This document shows, piece after piece, positions 22,267 through 33,000 of a stretch of 38,272 nucleotides of DNA. The notes under the pieces are model-generated. The model was given only the letters and a program-made list of their open reading frames with translations. It did not search any database and had not been told where the DNA came from. The stretch comes from Lingula anatina (lineage: Eukaryota > Brachiopoda > Lingulata > Lingulida > Lingulidae), in NCBI RefSeq assembly GCF_001039355.2, contig NW_019774558.1, positions 10,829-49,100 of the forward strand, read 5' to 3'. The translations under genes were made by a program, and so were the position numbers. Position 1 is the first letter of the stretch. The number at the start of each line of letters is the position of its first letter.

Positions 22267-22909
22267 GCAAGCTGTGTGGATCGAGGCGGCTCGATGATAT
22301 GGGGAATAGGTAGACGATTCTGTTTTCCTGGGAATGGTTAAAGGAAATATCTGTTGACCAATTCAGCACGGCACAAGTGAATATGTGCGGATAGGCTGGT
22401 CAGGCCTTAGCACTGGTCGTTTCCGTTAGACTACAACAACTGAGGACTGAATCCTCTATCATGATTATAAAGTTTTCGTTTGTGTGAATTGTAACAAGTA
22501 TTAAAAGCAAATATGCAATGTCGCGTTGGATTCGCTCATCAATGAAGCTAGAATGTATCTATTAGCAACGGATTCTAACGTGTCATGTGAATGAATCACT
22601 GTTTAACTAACTGAAAAAAAATATCATTTTGGAAAATAGGGATTTTATTCTTAAATAAACACATGATCACAAAGGACGAGCAGAAAAAAAATAAGGGAGT
22701 ATGGAGTTTTTATGAAGTAGTTTGAACGAACATCGTGTATCATACAAATACGTAAAACTTTTGCTAATTGACAAAGAGGCCATCTCATCGTGTCCTACCA
22801 CAGCTAATTAGCACTTTACCAATATCACTCAAAATTTGTAGTGTTAAACCTTTAAAACTTCAAAATTTACCCAAACATGCTCTATACACATGTTTCTGAC
22901 CAGGTCCGC

Positions 22910-22945
22910 TTACGTCATGAGTTGTGACGTAATCCAGACTATAAA
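22910..22945 (+). promoter_or_regulatory. Promoter of the amidated-peptide gene: two inverted CRE-like sites and a TATA box
   Basis: TTACGTCA (22910-22917) and TGACGTAA (22925-22932) are exact reverse complements, 7 bp apart. Each is a one-base variant of the cAMP-response element TGACGTCA. TATAAA follows at 22940-22945. The arrangement places transcription start near 22970. CREB/ATF-type control is established for several neuropeptide genes; its action here is inferred. Confidence 0.55.
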
Positions 22946-22969
22946 CAGGACTGCACAACCTGGATAAGA

Positions 22970-23045
22970 GGCTGTTGTTGATGAAAACGCGGAGAAGTGA
23001 GAAGTGAGAAGTAGCAAGAATACTAGATATCCGCACAGCAAAAAG
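22970..23045 (+). other. Non-coding first exon of the peptide-precursor gene
   Basis: The exon extends from the predicted start 25-30 bp after the TATA box to the donor AAAAA|GTGAGT at 23046. It contains three near-identical GAGAAGT units. No ATG opens a long frame here, so it is read as 5' UTR. The intron to 24764 ends in a strong pyrimidine tract and CCAG. Confidence 0.5.
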
Positions 23046-24806
23046 TGAGTTAAACTTTTCCAAGGGTGGCTTTTCAGGGCTAACAGGATCGTTGGTGGGG
23101 TATAAGCTTGTGTTACGTAGCGGATGATTTTAATCTAACTTTCTGATATACTCCATGTAGTAAGATGCGTTTTTTTTGCCCTTGGTCGTTTTTATTCTGC
23201 CTTCGAGTCGTAGATTGATTGTCACAAAAGATAGCTTATCATTTTATTTTATCTAGTGTAGTGTACTAAATAATAAAGTACATTGTTTTAACATTTATTT
23301 TATCAAGTATTCCTTTCTCACGCTCCCCGAGACCCTGGATACTAATAACTTTGGCAGGATTCCGTAACTCCTATAATTATCGAGCGTAGAGTGCTGTAAT
23401 ATTGAATGTGTCATTATTCTTTTCTCCGTATAGAGGATAGATAATTAAGATTATACTTTTTTCTTTGTTTAATTTTTCTGTGGTAATTCCTCAATCAGAT
23501 GAGGGTTGTCTTAGTGAAATTCAGCAGGCTATTGCTTGGTACTCAATGTTGTCATTGCAGGGTTGTCTGTTAAGATGAAAATTAATTTTTAAGTGTTGTC
23601 CTTAGTCATGATATTTTAATTTAAATCCTTCAAAGAACTGTAGATTTGTCATCAGCTAGCGGTCAGCCAGTGCCAAATAATTCTTTTGGCAATCTTGCAA
23701 ACATTAGATTTTGAAGTAATTATTCATCGCTTCCTTTTTCTTAGAATAAGGCTGACGTAACAGCGATTTCCCACGTTACCTCTTCATTAAAATTTGTCAC
23801 TGAAATGCACTAATTAACGAAAGGCACATTGTAGTATCCTGAACAACAATTGGTAATTCTGCTTTCACAGAGGGGGGTAAAAATGCTCCGATCTGTGTTT
23901 TTTAATTCCAACAAACCTTTCGCTTTATAATTAAATGGAATCTCAATAATACTGTGTTCTTGCAAGCGTCTGTCATTGCCTTTTGTGGAGACATAAACTG
24001 GTTCGATACTTTGAATAATGTTATTCCATAAAATAAACAGAAAATATCGGAGAGCAAAATAGCAAAAGCTTAATTTCATTAAAGAAATGGCATTTTGAAA
24101 TAAAAATGCAATAACAAAATAGATACCAACCTGCTATTTATAGCCGAAATTATTCATTGAGGTTACTGTAGCACGTGTTTTAGAAAAAAAATGTATAAAG
24201 GTATTGTACCAACTTTGTGAACAGTGCGCTATGTGACACGGAGGTCGGCTCTTTCTTAAAAAGTGATTCATAGTTTATTGGTCGTGGTGAATTGTCATCC
24301 ATGTGCACTATAAATGGTGCTATCAAAGGTTTATCGCTCTTCTGGCTGTGAAGTTGCTACAGGTACCATGGTGAAGGTACGGGAGCTCACAAAATACGAC
24401 AGAAAATAAACTGTTACTCTGAGGGAAAAGGGTATAGATGTCTCGAAATTGCCACCAGATATGGTGTGTCTGTTCATACTTTATGCAGGGTGTGTAAAAG
24501 GATGGAGGGCACTGGTGGAGTAACAATAGATATCCCATAATCTACAATGAGTTTCATACTTCAGGTCCAATAAAACAACAAAACACTGAAGAAAAAGGAA
24601 CAAGCCATATACCAAAATCATTTTATACCTGTAATGTGTTAACATTAGCACTATCAAAATCAGCAGGTAAGATAATTAAAAAGCTCTTTGTCCTTAATTT
24701 GAAGACCGCTAGCGTTCGGGTATCCGACTATTCTATAACCCTGTTTTTTCTTCCTTTTTTCCAGGTGTGAGCTCGTGTTAAATTGTACCTTATACAAGAG
24801 ATCAGC

Positions 24807-25151
24807 ATGTGCTGCCGGTTCATCTTCATTGTCGTTCTGCTTTTCGGTATCTCATTGCTGACAAGTGGAGGCGCCCTCTTTGGCGCTAGAAACCCCAAAT
24901 TGCCGCCTATTCTCTTTGGTCGCCGTTCCCAAGCTCCAACGCAGGGGCAGAGTCAGGTTCCTCGTGCCGACACTACCGACAAATGCGTCCTTAAACACGC
25001 TTCCCTTATCCCTTACTTCATCGCTTGCTTGGCTGACAAGGGTCAGATTCCAAAGGAAGATAAAACTTTGTTGACCAGATTCCTGCGCCAACATGTGACC
25101 GGGGAACGCAACGCTGATGGTGTGGGTTACAAGGCGAATCTCGCCAAGTAG
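24807..25151 (+). CDS. Secreted precursor of a candidate amidated neuropeptide (LPPILF-amide), 114 residues
   Basis: The coding exon starts after TTTTTTCCAG (24764). The ATG at 24807 is chosen because it begins a textbook signal peptide: CCR, then hydrophobic core FIFIVVLLFGISLL, then small residues TSGG (cleavage near residue 22). Directly after it comes ALFGARNPKLPPILF (23-37), then GRR (38-40), the glycine amide donor plus dibasic cleavage site. Processing should give a peptide ending LPPILF-amide. The remainder (41-114) has a cysteine pair, C60 and C74, and no further amidation site. One amidated peptide right behind the signal peptide, followed by a two-cysteine C-terminal part, is a layout shared by several bilaterian neuropeptide precursors, but the LPPILF ending matches no family that I recognise. 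It is not RWamide (luqin), RFamide or SxLxF-amide (SALMFamide). Secretion and peptide-hormone role are inferred. Confidence 0.72.
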   Translation: MCCRFIFIVVLLFGISLLTSGGALFGARNPKLPPILFGRRSQAPTQGQSQVPRADTTDKCVLKHASLIPYFIACLADKGQIPKEDKTLLTRFLRQHVTGERNADGVGYKANLAK

Positions 25152-25746
25152 AAAATCCCGACAAGACGACCAATCATTGGCGTATATTAACTTTCGTATG
25201 GCGCATGGCACATACAATCATTTTCAAAATTCAAGAAATTAAGTGCCTGCAAAGCAATTCTAACACTGGATATCTCTTTACATGACTCTAAGCTGCATTT
25301 ATTAACAGTAGAAGTCTGACGGCTCAGCTTTATAACAATACGAAAATACTATATCATTACTGTGATGTTACTATTCTAATCAATCCCAACGCTGAGTACG
25401 GCGTTCAGCTGAATGAGCAGCATCCAAATTAAGCCAATACACGGTTGTTGACACTGCATTAACTCTACATTAAGACTAGAAAATGTGCGAGAATTTGCGT
25501 GAGGTATGGGATTAAGGTTTTAGCGATAATGGTAAAATTCTACGCGTCGGGAATGCCGTCTTAGACTGCATTCAGATTCACATATAGTAATTATAGCTGG
25601 GTCTTTTGCAAGCAAAAGTTGTAGCTGTTTTGATTGCACAGTTTAAACACAAATATATATGTATGGGAGATCTGAAACTTTACCTTAAATGCAATGTTTC
25701 TATTGCATAGTATCACATATTTGTTTTGACAATCAACGGCTAAAAG

Positions 25747-25752
25747 AATAAA
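25747..25752 (+). terminator. Poly(A) signal AATAAA of the peptide-precursor gene
   Basis: AATAAA lies 595 bp after the stop codon and is followed by the GT-rich stretch GTGTGTGTCA-like sequence near 25772, fitting a cleavage site. This gives a 3' UTR of about 0.6 kb. Confidence 0.6.
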
Positions 25753-25943
25753 GATTGTTGTCCAATATTTTAGTGTGTGTCAAGAGACGTACATGTAATT
25801 CAGGCAATGAAAGCAGTGTACATAGCGCGTCGGCAAGGAAATAAATTAGCTGCTTTGAAAGCATTCCGTTTTTATATTTAGTGCTATGCATGAACAATTT
25901 AATTTTCAAGAGTGTAACAACTAAATGACCATTACTTTCTGTC

Positions 25944-25961
25944 TTATATATATATATATAT
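25944..25961. repeat. (TA)n microsatellite
   Basis: Nine TA units lie in the gap between the two convergent genes. Confidence 0.85.
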
Positions 25962-26395
25962 TGCTAATAAGAACGCTATACAGCCCAGTCTTGTTTGTTG
26001 TCTAAAAGACTAGTGCACATATATACCTAATGTCTTAAATTCTGATTTAACAACTTTTCTTTTTAACAAAGTAACGACAGTGGTAAGATTGACTGGTGGG
26101 TATTTTCTACATAAGCTCAACTTTACAATAATTCAAGCCGTATATTGTTTTATATATGCATGAAGGAATACTCGAGATTGATGTCACCCTTATTGTAGAG
26201 AGCAGTAATTGACGGGAAGCATAAAAAACTAATTTAAAGAGATAACTTGAGAACAGTATTGTTTCCCCAGATTGCGCAAATAATGAATTCTGTAAAACGC
26301 ACTAATATAACCGGAACCTGATTGGTGACTTTCGGCAAATATCCAAACTAAAGGGTATCCACATATAAAAGTTTTCTATGATAGAAAATCTATCC

Positions 26396-27055
26396 TTACT
26401 GTCTACGTTGCGCAGGAACATGGCAGATATAAAATGCAACGTAGTCGCACCGAACATTGGTGTACATAAACGCATTAGGGCCGTTTATCAGCACACAATC
26501 CGCGCTGTCTCCCTGGGATCCGGTCAGCGGATGGCCTGGCAACCATTCCGTGAACACGCTGCCCGATGACGTCACATTGCCGTAGCGGAAGATGCCTTCA
26601 GTTTCCATGTCATTCACGCCTGAAACATGATTATCGGTGTACAAAGATGGCGTCCTGTGTAAAGGTCAAAATTGATCCTTGGCATAATGTAATGCAAGAC
26701 GTGTAACACGTGAATATCAAGATTAAAATGTAAATTACACTTTTTCCTTTTCACAGGTTTCATTAACTATTAATCAAGGCCAATTAAGAAAAAACGCTTG
26801 TTTAACCAATAAAGTGGATACAAATTACGGTCACCCACCCGCCCACTAAATAGAATATGTTCATACTTATATGGTATTCTTTCTTCTTATCCAATGCTGT
26901 TACCAGTGCTTTGTATTCTGACTTCCGTTCAATAGTTGGTAAAACGCCACCAAGGTTTTTGCACCTGTCGATAGCCTGCTGATGATTTGCTGTTGAACTT
27001 GATATGACGTAACATCCGGAACCTATCTTGTTGTAACCAGGGGGGCATTCCCTCC
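26396..27055 (-). CDS. VWDE: VWDE-like exons 19-20: C-type lectin domain
   Basis: Exon 19 (26867-27055) gives WRECPPGYNKIGSGCYVI, then AIDRCKNLGGVLPTIERKSE and ALVTALDKKKEYHI. Exon 20 (26396-26619) gives SVNDMETEGIFRYGN, FTEWLPGHPLTG, DSADCVLING and YTNVRCDYVAFYIC, then a stop. All long-form C-type lectin cysteines are present. The sugar-binding loop EPN/QPD is HPL and the WND strand is YTN, so classical calcium-dependent sugar binding is unlikely. The donor-like ACA|GTAAGG overlaps the stop, so a longer spliced form is possible. No clear poly(A) signal was fixed; ATTAAA lies near 25900 on this strand. Confidence 0.85.
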
Positions 27056-30000
27056 CTTTTAAAATAAAACTTGGTGTTAAGAACATCTTCAGTGAAACGA
27101 GCTTTCATTAAATAAAAAATAAATATCATGTTTTTATAGCATGGCTTTCACTTAATACAAACAAAAACGGTGTAATAAGTTTTAATAGCATGGCTCTTAT
27201 CAAATAAAGATGTTTTGAAAGCATGGTTATGTAAAATATTTCTTATACGAGAATCACAACCGTGATTGTTTTTTTTTAAAGGAATATTGTTTGAAAACAC
27301 TCAGTGGAAGCCTCTTGGAGAGTCCTTTGGCACCTGTACTTGGTATTAAAATGTTTACTAGGTGTGCACATGTTTCATTTTGGCAACTTCCAAATAAAAC
27401 AGCCATACATACATGTAGTTCTTGGCAAAAAATGCGCATAATGCACAACATGGAATATTCATAATTTGAACACACTCACATGGAAACTATAATTAAAATA
27501 AATAAAATTAAATTAAATAAAATAAAAAGAAAAATGTAAAATCGAAATAAGCACAGACAGATTAAAAAGCTATACAACGAAATATGACTCACATTGGCAC
27601 TGGTAGGACCCATTGCTGTTCAAACACGTGTCATAACCGCTGCAAGGGTTGCTGAGGCATTCGTTGATATCTGTAAAGCAAGTAACAATATTATTTCACA
27701 ATTATCTTCCTTTAAAAACAATTTGACTTGCGAGAAAATGGTGACAATTAACGCAATACAGTGTCTGGCCTAATCAAGATCGACATGCTATTTTTTATGT
27801 ACATGTATGCCTTTTGACGTGATATGCAATTGTGATGAAAGAATTATCCCTGAAGGCACTCTATAAATCTATAGGTGGTACTATCTCTCACCATGGCAAC
27901 CCCCCGTGATGTTGTCGAGCTCAAAGCCAGAACCACAGTCACAGCGCCAGCCGTTCTTGTCACAACTACAGGGTTGGCCAGAACACTTACTGCAGTCTGG
28001 AGTCGCTGCAAGAATAAAAACCCCATAAATTTTGTCATAGTGAAAGAATCATGTATATATGCCAATATCCACGTTTGTTTGTTATAAACTGTCAATTCTT
28101 ATTACATGTACATTTTTATTTGTAAAAAAAATGCATTCAAACTAATGCATGCCTTCAACATCTAAATTACCTCAAGTGACAGCTGACGCCTCGGACCGTT
28201 TATGTTTACGTTGTCATTTGCCTTACCCAAAATATTTAAATCTATGACAAAAACGTTTACGATTAAGCGGCTTCCAGGAGGACTCGCTAAAAGATGTGTC
28301 GCACATCTCAAAGCACCAGTTGGCAGGGTTACGATCACCATCTTCGTAGCAATAACCGTTAATTAGGCACGTTCCACGCTACAAAAATACAACACACTTA
28401 GATAAACTGTACATATACAATTGTAGCACACCTCAGAAAGTTTGAAAGCCATTTGTCACTCTTGTAATTGCAATAATTATCAAACTTATAAGCCTTAAGT
28501 TACAAATGCAGTTCCTAAATAAGCATAAGAATCATGTATCTCAATTCATCAATTTGTATATATTTTTTTCATCGTGGACGAAAGTGGCTGAGGCATAATG
28601 GAATTATGGAAACGAGCACTGCATTACATGTACTTAGTATATTAGGGCCTACTAGAGTACGAGTGCACATTAATAGGCAATGAATAATACATGATTAAGC
28701 GATAGAGTATGGAGAAAAAAGTGGGTACTTAATTGACATTTGTGACATTGTAAAAGCACTGTGAATGTTGTTAGTTGCCATGATTTGCCAACACTGTATA
28801 ATATCAAGGGTGTCTGCAAAAATAGATTTATATTGCACTAGGGAAAATATCATTTCTTTTAACTACAGTATATATGCTGTACCTACAAAAACTTACCTTT
28901 TTCGTGCACTGTCCAAAAGGTTTACAATCTACACATGCTGAGTCAAATAACGTGACAAAACTTTCGTTTTTCCCAAACTTCACACCATCATTGCTAATGG
29001 ACAGGAGAAAGCCTTGCGCAGGCGTACCAGCTGTTCCGGTAATAGTCACTGGCGGTATGATTGGATCACGTGGTAGGTGACACGTGACTTCAGAGAAACT
29101 AACGAATTCGGCCACAGCATGTCCCGTAGTTGCTGGCAGAATTGTGTAGGTCCCCGTGCTTATATCGATCTGAAGGTTTTGAGAAGGATAAACGTACCCG
29201 GTAGATCGTTAAGAAAAGTTGCTATTGTAATTGTTTATCATATTCATTTACACATAGTGCACATGTGTAAATGAATATGGTGTACATGTATATGCAAAAA
29301 TTCTGCCGGATCATTAAAAGAAAACAGTACACAGTATGCAAGATCGGGAACAATTAATTTACAAATATGGCAAACAGATTCCTAATTTAAAGCAAACCAA
29401 GACATTTATGTACCTGAGCTTTTGTTACCCGACAGGAGAGGCGATCACTGCGAGTGACTGGTGTCGCAGGATCAACCAGAACTCGGAACTTGAGGCATGG
29501 ACGCGTTTGGACGTCACACAGACCGGCATTCTGCACCTCAGTAATCTCCGGAGAAATGTTCGAGTTCACGGAGCAGTCTGCCGACATAAAGCCCGCTTCA
29601 CAAACACAGTTTCCGTCCACACATTTGCCTTTTTGACTACACTCTCGAGGACACGCATTGGTTTTGATTTTCTCCGTTAACTCGGCAATATTCAAATGTG
29701 GAATTTGTGTTGCAGTTGTTGTTGTTGTCGGTCCAAGGGAGTCTACGTCTTTATCCTCCGGGAGAACTTCTTTGACTGCAGTTGCAATGCATGTGTCCAC
29801 CATCTCTGTGACAGCCTCGTTTGCAAATCCCATGTCGTCAGCGACCTGTAAGGCCCAGATATAGAATTACCGAAGTGTATTTTATATTTTATTTAAATTT
29901 AATTGAATTCGACTTTAAACAATGCATTTGTAAAACCAGGAATGAATCTGAATTAAAACCTATTTGAATGCATAAGACTTGTGCATTTAAATTTTTTCAA

Positions 30001-33000
30001 GGAATATCGTTTTCCGTAGGGTAAAGCGGCCCTTTTACATGGAGAGGCATATCGGCATTGAAATACTTACGGAGTTGACAGCTTTTGGGTATCAAAATTA
30101 TTATGGCTATAACTTAAAAAGAGTCACACACATAACTGGAATGCCTGCGCTCGGCAGGGCTATAGTTAACCGTGTGACAGGAATGGTACATGTAGTCCGC
30201 TAGGAACCGCTAGGAACCCCAATACTCCGACAAACCTTAACCTGCACTGATTAAATGGGACCCCGGACTTCCATTCCTAGGATTACCATTCCTGTCACAC
30301 CAGATTCACGTTGTTACATCACCATCTAGACCTTCCGCCCACACGGCTATACGGATATTTGTGAATGGCGTAAAATACCACAAAACATGTTAGGGCCAAA
30401 CATTTCTATACCGATGCAGTTTATGTGCCACAAATCCGACTCTCACCAAGATGTCGTCAATGCACTTTGGAACATTTTCAAACGGATCGAATCCCGGGAC
30501 CTCTTGGCACAGGTTCACCACCGATGAATTTGCAAGGGTGTCGCGACACAGCTGCGCGGCCTGGGTCTGGGTGATTCCGCTGGGTGTGGGCCAAGTTAGG
30601 TTAACTACGGGCTTGGAGTAGTCTTCCTTGAACGTGAACACATACGGTTGGTAGTCGCTAGCTTCATCCGTATATGACGCTTCCGGAATATCACGCCTTT
30701 TCCTTCGGCCAAGGTTTCGAAATTCCACCACTTGTCTTGGCACTACACTTTCTAAATTTTTTTTGCTGATAATGTCTGGTTGTGTCACACGTTTGTCAAA
30801 GTCACACTTAAGGTATGTCGCGTCTGCGACCACAGAGTCGTTCTTATGGCAGTGGCAATACAAAGGTTCTTGTGACTGTTCTTTATATTTTGGGCTTTTG
30901 TTGAAGTAGTTTGTTTCAGGTTTGACTCTGAAAAGATGTTGTGAACAAAAAAAATAATAATAAATGCCAACAAAAACATATTATCTCATTTTGTAAAATA
31001 CATGCTAACCATTAAATATGTAAATATTGTTACTGCACAGAGTCCAGTCTTTTCAAAAGTTGTAATACACGATGAACGCAAGAATATTATATTACAATTC
31101 ATTATATTTATATAATGAATCATATTTATATTGTTATATCATAATGATGTTTTACCACATGCAACGCTGTCCACTTTAAACAACATTGACCGATGCTTAG
31201 AATGTAAAGCGTTCAATCTAAACAACCAGTTACAAAACACTGATTTAATAGTGTTATAATGGCAAACGTCACCTAATGTACAATAATGTAGACACAAGCA
31301 ATTACCTCCATCTCTGATGCCAACTGGACTCGCTTCTGTCGATATCTCTTCTCTCGTCGTTACGATTTCCGTTATTGTTCCCGCACAGTCCTTCCACTTT
31401 GCCCCTGTCATCACTGGGGACATGTACGTACAGGTTTAAACCGAAATAACGGATATCAACGATGACATAGGCGCCAGAAGGAAAGTTGATCTGCAAAAGT
31501 CATTATTTGAATGATCTCCTAATTATTTTTAAATAATGGCTTCAATAAAAGACAATCGTATACAATAAGTTAGCGCAGGGCGATTCTAGTAGTTTCATTG
31601 CTAATGTCGATATTTTAAGTAAGGTGTAAAGTCATCATCTAGAATTATCATTTCTGACTTATATATACATACGATGTATTTCCTTCCATTTTGGTCGCTT
31701 TTGATGTGAGCGCCATCTGCCGGTGGTTCGTCGTTGGCTGACCGTCGCAAAATGCGTGGAACTACAGCCCGACGTTGACGCACGTTGTGACAGACATCCA
31801 AGATGTATACGTCATTGTTCTCACGGGCTGCAACGGCGCAGTTACACGTTTGGTAGCTGCGACATTTCCAGTGCCGTACCTGGACCTTTGTGCAAAAAAA
31901 AAAAAATAATAATAATAATAATAAATAATAATAATAATAATAATAACGATAATAATAATAATAATAATAATAATACAACGTAATGTATGAAACTCCACAG
32001 TTGTATCTTTGTATCTTATGTCAACATTAGTGCAGCTGGTCAGAAACTCTGTTTGGTTTACATGGTATTTCGATTTTATTGCATTGGTTAAAGTTACAAT
32101 AGATAACATAATAACTTAACGGAAGGACCGAGTCACAGTTTTGTGACGTTGCATATGTACGTGTCAATTTCTTTCTATTCATACATGTTGGAACCAAAAT
32201 CTATTTCATCTTCGTAGTAAGTCAATTCTCCCAGCTTCGGGTCTAATGAATCCGTTAGGCGACCTTGCCCAAAGTCAATAACTGTATTACATTCTACGAC
32301 GAACTTAACAATTTTCTCTTTATTCAACCTGCTATGCAATTAAGGAAACGTATAGATATATACCTCAAAATCCCTTGTCTGGCTTTTTGCAAGAACAAAC
32401 TCCCCTGCTCGCTGGCTGAAGTACGAACTGAAAAAAGGGTCTTCCTTTGGTTTTTCCATGCACATAAAGTTCACATGGTAGCATGGCATACATACCACAT
32501 TATCGTACAGCTGATATGTTGTTTTCAGACATCAAATCACAGTGAAGTTAACGTTTGACCCAAATCACTTAATAAAAGAATGTCTATATAAAGCGCTACC
32601 CAGAAAACACAGAACGTGATTATGACGTTATCACAACGTTTATAAAACCGAAAAACGTTAAGGCTACGTTATGCTAACGCTAGAAAACGTTGTGTGTTTG
32701 CTGGGAAATAACGGATAAAAATGATATGTCTATGCCGCATGCTGCTATCTGATACTCACTATCTATCAAACGTTTCTATACGAGGGTCATTGTAAGATCG
32801 GCACTCGCTGTCGGCGACGTCAGTCGTATAAATCTGAATTGAAACTAGAAATTCACACAAAATCCTGCTGATTATGTAAAGCGCAACTCTATAATACCAA
32901 AAGACCAAACGCCTATTCCATATAAAGACACTCTTTATAGATTAGATATTTAGGTATGTCGCCATTTTTGAAAACGTTGACTGTGTTAATTGTATCTAAA

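Larger units (their letters stand above)
18230..22900. other. Intergenic region between FABP and the peptide-precursor gene
   Basis: About 4.7 kb holds no gene that I can support. Listed separately are microsatellites, a 19-bp tandem duplication, a family B element, a G-rich tract and a possible LINE relic. The remaining sequence is AT-rich and unassigned. Confidence 0.5.

Noticed and set aside
24865-25074. Alternative plus-strand frame and a minus-strand frame over the peptide-precursor exon
   Set aside because: Only the frame from 24807 has a signal peptide and GRR processing site; the others show no such features.
24807-25151. Assignment of the precursor to luqin or SALMFamide families
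   Set aside because: Luqin peptides end RWamide or RYamide, and SALMFamides end SxLxF-amide from multi-copy precursors. This has one copy ending LPPILF-amide and a different cysteine spacing.
26378-26569. Plus-strand open frame over the lectin exon
   Set aside because: It is the antisense of exon 20; the minus strand has a clear C-type lectin motif and correct splice phase.
31601-31983. Frames encoding poly-Tyr or poly-Asn stretches
   Set aside because: They are readings of the (AAT)n microsatellite; only the part in VWDE-like exon 11 is coding, in a defined phase.
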